From NCBI RefSeq assembly GCF_012676905.1, contig NZ_CP051428.1, positions 3,124,001 through 3,188,000 on the forward strand: a stretch of 64,000 bases of DNA. The letters are read 5' to 3'. Source of the DNA: Paenibacillus albicereus. GTDB taxonomy: Bacteria; Bacillota; Bacilli; Paenibacillales; Paenibacillaceae. Both the position numbers and the translations under genes were made by a program. Position 1 is the first letter of the stretch. Each line of letters opens with the position of its first letter. Positions 35,085 through 45,201 of the stretch are shown in pieces. The notes beneath the pieces are model-generated. The model was not told the DNA's origin, did not search any database, and saw only the letters and a program-made list of their open reading frames with translations.

Positions 35085-38000
35085 TTAAACATACGTATAA
35101 GATGAAATAAATACTACCTCTTGACCATCTGGATTCACAACCCTAATATCAACCTTCATAGCAGAATTTGACCTCGGAGCAGTAACTGTGATTGCATTTG
35201 CATTTAAGCCCACTACAGTCGCTTGGATATTGCCAAAGTAAACTTTAGCTCCAGCAAGGAAGTTTGCTCCATTCAGATTAAAGCTGTTACCACCAGCGAC
35301 AGGACCGGATGTTGTTGTAATGCTGGTAAGGACCGGCCTTGGACTGGCTCCAGGGAATGAGTAAGTATATGCATTTACATAGACATACTCTTGCCCATCC
35401 GGATTAACAATTCGAACATCGACGTTTCCAGAATCTTGGGCTGCTGGAGCCATTACTCTGATGTATGCAGAATGGAATTCAACGATAGTGGCTTCCTTCG
35501 CTCCAAAATAAATTTTTGCGCCTTCCTTATGATTCGTTGCATAAACATGTACCGAATTGTTTCCTGAAATTGAACCGCTTGTAGCTCCTAAATAAGTAAT
35601 ATGTGGTCTGCTTAATTGAGGCAACGGCAAGTATTTGTACGCCAGAGGCAAAATAGCTTCTTGTCCACTAGCATTAATTACTCTTACATCTACCGAGCCT
35701 TCCAAGTTGGCAGGTACACTAACAGTAATTCTATTCCCGTGATTATAGTCCGTTACCTGGGCTAATTTTGTGCCAAAGTAAACCTTAAAATTAAGACCAA
35801 AGTTAGATCCATACAGATGAACTCCATTTCCACCAGTAACATATCCACTAGTGGTTTCAATAGAAGTTAGTACTGGTTGTGTTGGCGTAGGAACATCAGT
35901 ATACTGGTATGATTTTGTCAACACATATTCTTGACCGTCTGGATTCACAAGCCTAATATCGACAAAGCCTTTTTCATGAGGCGGAGTCACAACTGCAAAT
36001 TCCGTTCCATACTGTATATCGACCGGGGTTACTTGAATATTATCGATGTAGACTTTGAATCCTTGAGTATTCAGGTGGCGAGTGTAAATTCGGAATGCTT
36101 CCCCTCCCGTAACATATCCTTGATTTTTACTAATAGACGTAATAACAGGACGTTCAGTTAAATTCGGTTTTAAATAGTTATATGCAACAGGCAAAACAAA
36201 TTGAGAACCATCTGGATTAATAATCTTTACGTCAGCTTTCCCCGCAAAATCAACCTTAGGCACAGTTACTGTAATTTGATTTGCAGAATGGAACGTTACT
36301 ACAGTCGCTTTTGTTCCACCAAAGAAAACTTCCGCTCCAGTTACAAATTTAGATCCATTCAAAGTCGTATTGACTCCGCCAACTATTGAACTTGAGACAA
36401 CTGAAAGCGAGGAAATCGTTGGTTGGTTTTTTTGTTTATCTACATAACCAGTCGCATAGCTTACCACATTTGATTGAGGGGAGGATACTTGAGCTTTATC
36501 CCACGTCTTTATTCCAAAGTAGTAGACGCTGTTTTCCGTCAACCCTGAAACCTCGTACGTTTCTTTTGTCCCGGCAGAGTTAGCTAGTGATAAGTAGACG
36601 TGTTGTGCTACCGTCCAGTTAGCTTCTGTAATCGGTGACGTGCTGTATCGGATCTCATATTTTTTCTCTGGCTTGCCTGGACGTACATCGATTGGCGCAG
36701 TCCAACTAAGCTTAATGGTAGATGCCGTAGCTGATGATGGAATCAAATCCGTAATCTTATCAATCGGGCTGATTTCCTCGAACATCTCCACGAAGCCTAA
36801 TCCTGTCGAAAGCGGATGACCGTTGTTCGCCGTTACACTGATAGCGTACTTGTCAAATGCTCTTGGCGAAGATACGTAAAAATCTTTCTTAGAACCTAGT
36901 ACCCAGCCGACAACATCTCGGTAGCTTTGTACCGTTACCCAATTCGCTCCATCCCAGCCCATAAGCTCAAAATGCTGCGGATTAGCTTCCAGAACTTCGG
37001 TCGGATATAGAGCAAACTTCTTCACTTTTTTCAAGGAATCAAATTCATACCAAACTCGCTGCGGCTCGAGATCAGTAGGTACATAATTTGAGATCCAGCT
37101 GTTTCCTTTTTCAGCTCCTGGCTCAAATGCTCGCCAGCCATCATAGTAAGAATTGACGCTGGTCGCTCCTGCTCTTCCAGAAGGAAATGCTACGCTCGTC
37201 ATGGATGGAATAATAGAGCTGGAATACCGGGTCTCTCCATCCGATTGGTTAGGCAATGTTGAAGCATTTACAACATTGGAGAGCGAGGAGATATTCCCCG
37301 AATCATCCATCATTTTAATCGCAACGTAATAAAGCGTCCTTGTCTCTAATCCAATCAAATTAAAGGTTTGCAAAGTACCTGCAGGACCAGGGAACGGCTC
37401 ACCAACAGCTTCGATGGCCAAATTCCAATTGGCTTCCGTTATAGGCGATTTGCTATAACGCACATCATAGAATTTGGCGGTTTTAATCGTTCCATCATCG
37501 CCAGGAGCCGACCAATTCAGTTGAATGCTCGTGTCTGTCGGCTGTTTAGGTATTAAGTTAGTGATGGAATAGATCTGATTTTTGATCTCAAACATCTCTA
37601 CATACCCGATTCCTGCTGATTCAGAAGTTCCTACTGTCGCCGATATGCTGATGGCGTACTTTGAATAAGCGTTTAATGGTCCGTCTAGAGTAAACTCTTT
37701 TTTCGTTCCGACAACCCAACCTTTTAGTCCTGTAAAGGTTTTAATCGTGATCCAGTCCTCTCCGTTCCAGCCTTGAAGGGAGAAGTCTTTAGGGTTGGCA
37801 TTTAGCTGCTCCGTCGGATAAAGAGCGATTTTGGCGACTTTTTTTGTATCTGTAAATTCATACCAAACCTTTTGCGGTTCTTCACTTGTCGGTGCATAGG
37901 CAGACAACCAGCTGTTGCCGCTCTGCGCAGAAGGCTCAAAAGCTCGCCAAGCACTGTAGTAACTTTTCACGCTTGTTGCATCCGCTTTGCCGCTAGGCAA

Positions 38001-40514
38001 TGTCATGCTTGACATAACCGGGATGATGTTTGCCGTATAGCGAGTCAAGCCAGGATCCACAGGAACAGGGTTGGTGGAGCCAGTAGCGACATTAGACAGC
38101 AACGAAACATTTCCAGAATCATCATGTGTTTTCATTGCGAAATAATACATGGTGTCAGGCTCAAGTCCAGAAAGCACAAAAGACTCTTTTGTTCCTGCCG
38201 CATTCGGGAATGGCTCCCCTATTCCTGGCGATGAATCATCCCAGTTGCTTTCTGTAATCGGATTTTCACTGTAACGAACGTCATAATATTTCGCTGTTTT
38301 GATTGTTCCATCATCAGCGGGTGCTGTCCAACTGAGCTTAATCGAGGATTCCGAAGGTACAGAAGGCGTTAAGTCCCCGACGGTCTGGATCGCTTGCTTG
38401 AGCTCATACATTTCAATGTAGCCTATCCCGGTCTGACTCGTATTTCCATTTGTCTTTGTTATTGCAACAGCATACTTGGTGTAGGGTCTTGGAACGCTGA
38501 CCGAAAACTCTTTTTTCGTCCCCAATACCCATCCCGTTACATTTGTAAAGCTTTGAACCGTTACCCACTTCACTCCATCCCAGCCTTGAAGGTCAAAATC
38601 ACGAGGATTGGAAGTAAGCTCTTCTGTAGGATAAAGGGCAAACTTCGCTACTTTCTTTGTGGAGCTGAACTCGTACCAGACTCGCTGAGGTTCCGCTTCA
38701 GATGGTGCATACGCCGAAATCCAGCTGTTTCCGGATTGAACTTGCGGCTCAAACGCTTTCCAAGCAGCGTAATAAGTTTTCACACTCGTTGCATCTGCTT
38801 TACCGGATGGCAGCGTCATTGAAGTCATGGCGGGGATAACAGTTGACGTATACCGTTTAAGTCCAGGATCCTCTTTTAACGGTTCGGTTGATCCCGAAAC
38901 AATATTGGAAATGGCTGATATGTTGCCGGATTCATCAAATGTTTTCGCAGCAAAATAATAAAATTTATTGGGCTGCAAACCTTCTACGACAAAGCTTTCC
39001 TGACTTCCCGCAGCAGCTAGGAAAGGTTCTCCGATAGCTTGAGCCGCACTCTGCCAGGTTGCTTCGGAAATCGGAGAAGTACTGTATCGAACATCATAAA
39101 ACTTTTGCGTTTTAATCGTTCCATCATCGGCAGGAGTAGTCCACTTCAGTTTCATGGAGGTCGAACCTGGTTCTAGAGGAGTCAACGTCGTGATCGCGTT
39201 CAAAGCATTTTTTATTTCAAACATTTCAATGTATCCGATGCCGACGTAACTTGCGCTTCCGGCCGTAGCGGTAACATTAATTCCGTATTTAGAAAAGCTT
39301 TTTGGGAGTCCGTCAATGTTAAATTCTTTTTTTGAGCCGACGACCCAGTCGCTAACTCCAGAATAACTTTGAATGGTAATCCATTGGCTTCCATCCCATC
39401 CTTGAAGCTCAAAGTTCTTCGGACTTGAATCAATTGTTTCAGTTGGGTATATAGCGAATTTGGCTATTTTCTTGGCATCATTAAATTCATACCAGATCCG
39501 CTGAGGCTCAGCTATTGTAGGTCCATATTTAGACAACCAGCTGTTTCCGAGCTGAAGTTGAGGCTCGAATGCTTTCCAAGCGGCATAATAATCGCGCACG
39601 CTGGAAGCATCTGCTTTGCCAGCAGGTAGGGTCGCCCCCGTCATGAGTGGAATGACGGTCTCCGTATAGCGATTAACAAGAGGAGCGCTTTCAATGGTTG
39701 AAGCCTTGACAACATTGGAGAGTTTGGAACTGTTGTTGGCTTCATCATAGGCTTTAAGGCCAAAATAATAGGTTGTATTCGGAGTCAATTCTCGAACGCT
39801 ATGAGTGTCCTGTATTCCCGAAGAGGATGGTATAGGTTCATCGGAGGTTTGGATGGCTTCGTTCCAATTGGCTTCGGTAATAACGGAAGTACTGTAGCGG
39901 ATATCGTAAAACGCTGCTTTTCCCGCCATATCGTCATCACCAGGAGCTGTCCAGTTCAAACTGACAGCTGTTGTGGACGCTGAGCTCACCATCAGGTTTC
40001 CGACTTGAGAAGGAGGCACGACATCTGAAGGGGTTAAAACTGAACCGCTCCCCTGAGTTCCTCCAAATCGAATGGGATGGAGCCCATTAATCGTATCTAC
40101 CCACCCAGAAGCCATAATGGAGCCTTTTGTAACAACAAGTTTACCTGAATAGATTCGGTCTTTACAGTTATTTAAATAACCTCCAAAAGACATGTGGTAG
40201 GTTTCAGTTGCACCAGGACTCATTGTAAATGGGACGCCCGGTGTAATTGTCGAATTCAGGCCGTCTACGCTTGTTCCTTGAATGCTTAAAAGACTGCCAT
40301 CTGCCTTATAGAGAAGAAGCGTAGCCATGGATTGACTATCCCAGGCATTCGTAAATGTAAGCGATAAATCAATAAAGCTCGCCTTGCTGCAATAAGTATT
40401 GGAAGGTATTTGAAAGGTATTCGAAACGGTCGATGCTTGAATGGAACTCTGGTGAATGACGAGCAAATTCGCCATAATACATATGGAAATAAAGAGCTTT
40501 AATACGGTTCTCAT
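35085..40514 (-). CDS. Giant secreted protein with fibronectin III, discoidin-like and IPT/TIG repeats
   Basis: A 1809-residue protein with a signal peptide (about 1-28) and an N-terminal unit of unknown type (30-170). Five fibronectin-III-like domains (about 172, 437, 710, 977 and 1245 onward; e.g. SLNWTAPGDDD...YDIRYS) alternate with four discoidin-like domains (RIWYEFN...FAIYPTE...QGWDG, ending IGYIEMFE). Five IPT/TIG domains follow (about 1368-1809; RPVLTSI..G.V.GG, VNPDGQE). No LPXTG, SLH or membrane anchor was seen, so it is probably released or wall-associated and binds carbohydrate or protein. GGAGG precedes the ATG. It shares orientation, low GC and likely history with the RHS gene 78 bases downstream. 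No enzyme domain recognised. Confidence 0.85.
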   Translation of the reverse strand: MRTVLKLFISICIMANLLVIHQSSIQASTVSNTFQIPSNTYCSKASFIDLSLTFTNAWDSQSMATLLLYKADGSLLSIQGTSVDGLNSTITPGVPFTMSPGATETYHMSFGGYLNNCKDRIYSGKLVVTKGSIMASGWVDTINGLHPIRFGGTQGSGSVLTPSDVVPPSQVGNLMVSSASTTAVSLNWTAPGDDDMAGKAAFYDIRYSTSVITEANWNEAIQTSDEPIPSSSGIQDTHSVRELTPNTTYYFGLKAYDEANNSSKLSNVVKASTIESAPLVNRYTETVIPLMTGATLPAGKADASSVRDYYAAWKAFEPQLQLGNSWLSKYGPTIAEPQRIWYEFNDAKKIAKFAIYPTETIDSSPKNFELQGWDGSQWITIQSYSGVSDWVVGSKKEFNIDGLPKSFSKYGINVTATAGSASYVGIGYIEMFEIKNALNAITTLTPLEPGSTSMKLKWTTPADDGTIKTQKFYDVRYSTSPISEATWQSAAQAIGEPFLAAAGSQESFVVEGLQPNKFYYFAAKTFDESGNISAISNIVSGSTEPLKEDPGLKRYTSTVIPAMTSMTLPSGKADATSVKTYYAAWKAFEPQVQSGNSWISAYAPSEAEPQRVWYEFSSTKKVAKFALYPTEELTSNPRDFDLQGWDGVKWVTVQSFTNVTGWVLGTKKEFSVSVPRPYTKYAVAITKTNGNTSQTGIGYIEMYELKQAIQTVGDLTPSVPSESSIKLSWTAPADDGTIKTAKYYDVRYSENPITESNWDDSSPGIGEPFPNAAGTKESFVLSGLEPDTMYYFAMKTHDDSGNVSLLSNVATGSTNPVPVDPGLTRYTANIIPVMSSMTLPSGKADATSVKSYYSAWRAFEPSAQSGNSWLSAYAPTSEEPQKVWYEFTDTKKVAKIALYPTEQLNANPKDFSLQGWNGEDWITIKTFTGLKGWVVGTKKEFTLDGPLNAYSKYAISISATVGTSESAGIGYVEMFEIKNQIYSITNLIPKQPTDTSIQLNWSAPGDDGTIKTAKFYDVRYSKSPITEANWNLAIEAVGEPFPGPAGTLQTFNLIGLETRTLYYVAIKMMDDSGNISSLSNVVNASTLPNQSDGETRYSSSIIPSMTSVAFPSGRAGATSVNSYYDGWRAFEPGAEKGNSWISNYVPTDLEPQRVWYEFDSLKKVKKFALYPTEVLEANPQHFELMGWDGANWVTVQSYRDVVGWVLGSKKDFYVSSPRAFDKYAISVTANNGHPLSTGLGFVEMFEEISPIDKITDLIPSSATASTIKLSWTAPIDVRPGKPEKKYEIRYSTSPITEANWTVAQHVYLSLANSAGTKETYEVSGLTENSVYYFGIKTWDKAQVSSPQSNVVSYATGYVDKQKNQPTISSLSVVSSSIVGGVNTTLNGSKFVTGAEVFFGGTKATVVTFHSANQITVTVPKVDFAGKADVKIINPDGSQFVLPVAYNYLKPNLTERPVITSISKNQGYVTGGEAFRIYTRHLNTQGFKVYIDNIQVTPVDIQYGTEFAVVTPPHEKGFVDIRLVNPDGQEYVLTKSYQYTDVPTPTQPVLTSIETTSGYVTGGNGVHLYGSNFGLNFKVYFGTKLAQVTDYNHGNRITVSVPANLEGSVDVRVINASGQEAILPLAYKYLPLPQLSRPHITYLGATSGSISGNNSVHVYATNHKEGAKIYFGAKEATIVEFHSAYIRVMAPAAQDSGNVDVRIVNPDGQEYVYVNAYTYSFPGASPRPVLTSITTTSGPVAGGNSFNLNGANFLAGAKVYFGNIQATVVGLNANAITVTAPRSNSAMKVDIRVVNPDGQEVVFISSYTYV

Positions 40515-40892
40515 ATTCTGTCCTCCGTCATTTGGTTTAAAAGCAAATTAGCCCCGGCTCCCCCATTCCATCACAAAATTTACTGAAGAAATATTAATGC
40601 AGCGAAAAATCTACTGAACTTCATAAATATTCCTTCTTTTCGCGCCCAAGAAATTATACAGCATCATTATTCGATTCGCGCTTTTTTTTACAATTCGTTC
40701 ATAATGACCAAGCTTTTTGTCGATATCAAAAAAAATATAATTCGTTAAACAAATACGGCATGCATATATATATTCCATTGTTAAATCACATAAATTTATT
40801 GAAATCTAAACCAAAGCAAAAACCCATACTCGTTTCTTGCGAGGCTTAAATCCATGAAGCTATTTATGTTGTGCAACCGTTTCTATCGCAAT
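40515..40892. other. AT-rich leader of the giant protein gene
   Basis: Very AT-rich, gene-free. A minus-strand TATAAT occurs near 40655 but has no good -35, so the promoter is not fixed. This stretch marks the right edge of the low-GC region. Confidence 0.5.
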
Positions 40893-40933
40893 AAAAAAGC
40901 CAGCTCGCTGCAGAATGCAGCAAGCTGGCTTTT
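40893..40933 (-). terminator. Terminator of the ribokinase operon
   Basis: Nearly perfect hairpin (AAAAGCCAGCT, GCTGCA / TGCAGC, AGCTGGCTTTT) with T/A tails on both sides, 14 bases past the rbsK stop. It could work in both directions. Confidence 0.9.
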
Positions 40934-40946
40934 GGTTTGAAATTGA

Positions 40947-41885
40947 TCATTCGCGCCCTGCCAAAAACGCCTCGATCTCGTCCCGGGACGGAATCGAGCC
41001 TTGCGCTCCCGACCGCGTGACGGCGATCGCCGCCGCTGCGGCGGCGAACCTCAGCGCCGACTCGGTATCCGTGCCGGCGGCGGAAGCGGCGGCGAACGCG
41101 CCGATGAACGTGTCCCCGGCGGCGGTCGTATCGACCGCCTCCACCGCGCAGGCCGGCACGCACAAGCGCAGGCCGGACGCATCCGCGCAGAAGCAGCCCT
41201 GCTCGCCGAGCGTGACGACGACGCGGCGAGCGCCGCGCGCCAGCAGCTCGTCAGCGGCGGCCCGGGCCGACTCCACACCGGACACCGGCAAGCCGCTGAC
41301 GGCAGCCGCCTCCGTCTCGTTGACGATGAGCGTATCGAGCAGCGGCAGCAGCTCGGCCGGAACGTCGCGCGCCGGAGCCGGGTTCAGCCAGACGCGGACG
41401 CCCGCCTCGCTGGCCGCGCGGAGGAGCGCTTCGTTCGTCGCCCACGGGATTTCGTTCTGGAGCAGCACGGCATAGACGCCGCTCCAGTCCGCCTCGGCGA
41501 GCGCGTCTTCGGCCGACAGCCGGCCGTTCGCGCCTTCCGACAGGACGATATGGTTCTCTCCGGAGTCGCTCACCGTGATGATGGCGAGTCCCGACGTTCC
41601 GTCCTTGGTCAGCACCGACTGCACGCCGACGCCGGCGTCCTCCAGCGAGGCGACCAGCGCGTCGCCGAACGGATCGCTGCCGACCGCGCCGAGCATGGAG
41701 CAGGCGGCGCCGGCCCGCGCGGCGGCCGCGGCCTGATTGGCGCCTTTGCCGCCGGGATGATACGACGTGCCGCGTCCGGCCAGCGTCTCGCCCGGCACGG
41801 GAAAGCAGCCGACGCGGCTGACGATGTCCATGTTGATGCTGCCGGCGACAAGAATCCGGCCTCCGCCGGTAGCAGGCCGGCTCAT
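40947..41885 (-). CDS. rbsK: Ribokinase (PfkB family)
   Basis: Phosphorylates D-ribose, or a similar pentose, to the 5-phosphate. The 312-residue protein has the RbsK N-terminus VAGSINMDIV, the substrate motif HPGGKGANQAAAAARAG (about residues 43-59), the PfkB signature near the C-terminus (AVDTTAAGDTFIGAFA, anion hole and catalytic Asp in GD) and N-E in IVNETEA. Start at 41885 gives an ATGA overlap with the preceding glycohydrolase gene. There is no RbsD, RbsA or RbsC nearby, so this is not a classical rbs operon. Here the kinase is the last gene of the GntR-controlled operon and probably traps the ribose released by the two glycohydrolases. Confidence 0.92.
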   Translation of the reverse strand: MSRPATGGGRILVAGSINMDIVSRVGCFPVPGETLAGRGTSYHPGGKGANQAAAAARAGAACSMLGAVGSDPFGDALVASLEDAGVGVQSVLTKDGTSGLAIITVSDSGENHIVLSEGANGRLSAEDALAEADWSGVYAVLLQNEIPWATNEALLRAASEAGVRVWLNPAPARDVPAELLPLLDTLIVNETEAAAVSGLPVSGVESARAAADELLARGARRVVVTLGEQGCFCADASGLRLCVPACAVEAVDTTAAGDTFIGAFAAASAAGTDTESALRFAAAAAAIAVTRSGAQGSIPSRDEIEAFLAGRE

Positions 41886-44008
41886 GGCCGACCCTTGGCC
41901 GCTCCGGCGCGCACCGCTACGTGCCGGATCTCGCTCGCTCCGCCCTCCAGGCAGCCGAAGCCGAACATGCCGTGGCCGAACGAATCGTCCCGGCACTCCA
42001 GCACCGTCTGGCCATCGATCTGGAGCGCGAACGCATCGCCCTCGGCGATCAGCCGCATCCGATACTCGCGGCCGGGCTCCCACGCGTAAGCAGCCGTGAT
42101 GAGCCGGGTCGCGCCGAAGTCCTGCTTGATGAACGAGACCGAGCCCGGACCGTCGAAGCCGGCCAGATACTGCCGCATGACGCCCTGAGCCCGGACGGCC
42201 AGCAGATGGCTCGTTCCTTCCAGCGGCCGTACGAACGCCTCGACTGCGACATCGCGTTCGTAGTAGTTGCCGGAGAGCGAGAGCGCATCCGACTCGGCCC
42301 GGTACGCCAAGGCATCTCCCTCCAGCTCCCAGCGGCCGCGATGATGCGCGAACGGCGTAACCGAGCCGAACTCCTTGGCCTGCTTGGCGAAGTCGATCGT
42401 GTAGGCCGCCGCTCCGGACACGCGGAACGACCCGAGGTACAGGCTGCCGATTGCCCGGTCCGTCAGCGGCGACGGGGACTCCAGCTTCCAGCCGATCTCG
42501 TCGATGAGCGCGCCGTCCGTGTCCGGAAGGACGAACGACAGCTCGTTCCACTCGCCGTTCTCCGGCGAGCACGGCTCCAGCAGCAGCTCCTCCTTCGTCG
42601 CCGAGTTGCGCGCATAAGGCGTAAGGACGATCGGCTCGCCTTCCCATTGATCGACATAAACGGAGGCGGACACCGTCTGCCCGCTGACGGCCAGCGGAGC
42701 GAACGTCGGCTTGTATTTCTCGTCGTTGAACTCCTCGCGGCGATAGAACGGCTTCCAATAGATGTTGCTGCTGTCTCCGGCCACAAGGCGATCGAAGACG
42801 ACCTCGAGCGAGCCTCCCCCAGGCTGCAGAGCCCGGCGCGCGGAGTGGCGGACGACCGGCGTCTTGAACGGCTGGCTCGTGCGGAAGCCGTGCGTCGAGC
42901 CCGGCAGGCTGAAGTCGAACTCCACCTCGCCCGGCTTGAAGCTGTCGGCCAGTCCGGCCGGAGCCTCCTCCCCGTTCACGCGGTAGCCGAGCAGCGCGAG
43001 CTCCTTGGCGAACGTCGGGAAGTCGACGAGATTGAGGTAGCCCGACACGCTGGAGGCGACGATGAAGTCGTTGATCGGAGCGCGGTAATGCGCCGGGATG
43101 CCCTTCAGGCCGGCGAACACGCCGAGAATGGAGCCGACGTTGCCGGCGTTGCAGTCCGTGTCCCAGCCGCACATCGAGGCGATCTCCACCGTGCGCGCGA
43201 AGTCGCCGCCGCCGTAAAGCAGCGCCAGCGCGCAGACGCCGGCATTGGGGATGATATGGCAGACCCCGCCGTACTTGTCGTAGCCCCACTCGTCCTCCAG
43301 CAGCTGGCGGCAAGCCGCCCAGTCGTCCGGATGGTCGCGGTGGAACGTACGGACGGCGTTCACGACGGCGGCATACGTCGAGCTGTCCGGAATCTGGCGC
43401 AGGCCCTCGGAGACGATCTCCTCGATCGAGGAGGCCTCGAACGCCGCCGCGATGCAAGCGGCCATGAAACGGGCGCCATGCAGGCCGTTGCCGTCATGCG
43501 AGACGCTGGCGGCCTTCTCCGCCCAGTCGGCCGCTTTTTCCGGATCGCCGGGAAAGAGCAGGCCCCAGGAATCGATGAAGATCTGGCCGCCGATCTGCTC
43601 GGCCATCTCCAGCCCGTTCGTCTCGATGGAGCCGGACGCCGGCGCGGGGATGCCGTTGCGCAGGTTGACGTACGCCCGATGCTCGGTGCTGATGTCATCG
43701 CCGCCCCACCAGAACATCCCGACGCCTTCCCTCGCGTAATTGAGCCATGCCCGGCCGACGTCCTCGGCCGTCAGCTCGCGCCCGTTGGCATCGTCGTACA
43801 ACGCCCGGATGAAGAATACCGGGCCGTTGGCGTCGTCGTCCGCCGCGAACGTGCGATAGGGCTTGACGTAGTCGCGGATATCGCCGTAGACGTCCCGGAT
43901 GCGCTCGTACGTCCAGGCGACCGGCTCGATCGGCGCGCCGAGGCGGATGCCGACGTTCATCCCGATGAAGCTGGCATAGACCGTCTCCACATAGCGGTTC
44001 GGAATCAT
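41882..44008 (-). CDS. ADP-ribosylglycohydrolase family protein with C-terminal lectin-like extension
   Basis: The 708-residue protein has an ARH catalytic domain (about 1-350): TFAADDDANGPVFFIR near residue 55 and the second metal-site motif GWDTDCNAGNVGSILG near residue 285. The C-terminal half (about 380-708) looks like one or two beta-sandwich, concanavalin-like domains (GSLYLGSFRVSGAA, MRLIAEGDAFALQIDGQTVLECRD). The usual T-D-D-T cluster is DDDA here, so the metal site may differ. No signal peptide, so it acts inside the cell. It overlaps the other ARH gene and rbsK by ATGA junctions. It probably hydrolyses an N- or O-ribosyl bond; the substrate is unknown. Confidence 0.85.
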   Translation of the reverse strand: MIPNRYVETVYASFIGMNVGIRLGAPIEPVAWTYERIRDVYGDIRDYVKPYRTFAADDDANGPVFFIRALYDDANGRELTAEDVGRAWLNYAREGVGMFWWGGDDISTEHRAYVNLRNGIPAPASGSIETNGLEMAEQIGGQIFIDSWGLLFPGDPEKAADWAEKAASVSHDGNGLHGARFMAACIAAAFEASSIEEIVSEGLRQIPDSSTYAAVVNAVRTFHRDHPDDWAACRQLLEDEWGYDKYGGVCHIIPNAGVCALALLYGGGDFARTVEIASMCGWDTDCNAGNVGSILGVFAGLKGIPAHYRAPINDFIVASSVSGYLNLVDFPTFAKELALLGYRVNGEEAPAGLADSFKPGEVEFDFSLPGSTHGFRTSQPFKTPVVRHSARRALQPGGGSLEVVFDRLVAGDSSNIYWKPFYRREEFNDEKYKPTFAPLAVSGQTVSASVYVDQWEGEPIVLTPYARNSATKEELLLEPCSPENGEWNELSFVLPDTDGALIDEIGWKLESPSPLTDRAIGSLYLGSFRVSGAAAYTIDFAKQAKEFGSVTPFAHHRGRWELEGDALAYRAESDALSLSGNYYERDVAVEAFVRPLEGTSHLLAVRAQGVMRQYLAGFDGPGSVSFIKQDFGATRLITAAYAWEPGREYRMRLIAEGDAFALQIDGQTVLECRDDSFGHGMFGFGCLEGGASEIRHVAVRAGAAKGRP

Positions 44009-45189
44009 CGCTTCGCCTCCTCTTCCAGACAGCCGATGCCGGCGAGCATCTCCCGCCGGACCTGCGCCTCCTGCATATCCTGCCGGATGATGCGCTCGGC
44101 CGTCTCGGCGAACCGGTCGGCGATAGCGAGCAGGTCGAGCCGGTTGACCCGGTCGAGCTGCTCGATGTCGGCCGCTTCGATGACCTCCGCGCCGTGCATC
44201 GCGCCGAGGATGACGCCGGCCATGACGCCGATGGAGTCGGTATCCCGTCCTGAATTGATGCCGTCGCGGATCGTACGGTAATAGTCGCCGTCATTCAGCA
44301 CGGCGTAGGCGAGGGCAAGCGGCAGCTCCTCGATCGAGCGCAGGCGGCTCGGCGTATAGTGGTCGCTCGGCACGCCGACCTTGTCGATATGCCGGCTGAC
44401 GTCGTCGCCCATCGGCGAGTACTTGGCCAGGATGCGGTGGAACACGGCGACGACGGCATCGCGATCGTCCCGCTGCGCGCGCAGGCTGCGGGCCGCGGCC
44501 GTCAGCTCCTCGATCGCCGCTCTCGTGCCGTCCTTGGCTACCGACAGCGCCGTGTCGACGACGGCGTCCACCGTCGCTCCCGGCTCGAACGCCTTGGCGA
44601 CGCAGGCGGCCAGCACGCCGGCCGCTTCCAGCCCGTAGCTGCTCTGATGCCCCGAGGCGAACCGGATCGCCTCGTCGTAAGCGCCCTTCGGGTTGCCGGC
44701 GTTGACGATGCCGATCGGGGCGATGTACATCGCCGCCCCGCAGTTCACCATGTTGCCGAGGCCGCCCTCGCGCGGCTCGCAGTTGGCCAGCACATGGCGC
44801 AGGAAGATCTGCTTTTCCGGGTAGAACAAGCGGTCCATGATGAACGCCTCGCGGTCCATCTCCGGCACGAACGTCTTGCGGAACGCGATCTCCTTGACGA
44901 ACTCCCGGCCCATGTCATAGGCGTCGAGATGCCGCTCCTCGGCCTGATACGTCCGGATGAGCGCGATCGTCATCAGCGTATCGTCGGTGACGATGCCGTC
45001 GCCGCGCACCCGGCCGAGCCGGACGTCCTCCGGCAGATCCATCTTGTGCCATCGGGTCATCAACGACTCGACCCGGCCGTATCGGGCCTTGATCTCTCCG
45101 TACGTCAGCTTCTCGACCGGGGCTCCCATAGCGTCTCCGAGAGCGGTCGAGACGACCGCTCCCCTGACCCGGCTGCGAAATGAAGTCAT
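44005..45189 (-). CDS. ADP-ribosylglycohydrolase family protein
   Basis: A 394-residue ARH/DraG-like hydrolase. Both metal-binding clusters are present: DGIVTDDTLMTIALI (about residue 65) and SGRDTDSIGVMAGVILGAMHG (about 325). These bind two Mg ions and coordinate the ribose in family members. The start at 45189 is preferred over the GTG at 45198 because AAGGAG lies 8 bases before it. The gene follows the binding-protein gene by 12 bases and overlaps the second ARH gene. Two different ARH enzymes beside a transporter and ribokinase point to catabolism of a ribosylated compound rather than reversal of protein ADP-ribosylation. E. coli yegTUVW has a similar transporter/ARH/kinase/GntR set. Confidence 0.9.
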   Translation of the reverse strand: MTSFRSRVRGAVVSTALGDAMGAPVEKLTYGEIKARYGRVESLMTRWHKMDLPEDVRLGRVRGDGIVTDDTLMTIALIRTYQAEERHLDAYDMGREFVKEIAFRKTFVPEMDREAFIMDRLFYPEKQIFLRHVLANCEPREGGLGNMVNCGAAMYIAPIGIVNAGNPKGAYDEAIRFASGHQSSYGLEAAGVLAACVAKAFEPGATVDAVVDTALSVAKDGTRAAIEELTAAARSLRAQRDDRDAVVAVFHRILAKYSPMGDDVSRHIDKVGVPSDHYTPSRLRSIEELPLALAYAVLNDGDYYRTIRDGINSGRDTDSIGVMAGVILGAMHGAEVIEAADIEQLDRVNRLDLLAIADRFAETAERIIRQDMQEAQVRREMLAGIGCLEEEAKR

Positions 45190-45201
45190 GGCTGCCACTC
45201 C

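Noticed and set aside
35085-40514. Sortase or S-layer anchoring of the giant protein
   Set aside because: The protein ends in an IPT domain (SSYTYV) with no LPXTG, hydrophobic tail or SLH repeats.
40640-40700. Promoter for the giant secreted protein (TATAAT near 40655)
   Set aside because: A good -10 is present but no acceptable -35 at 16-18 bases and no extended -10, so I did not call it.
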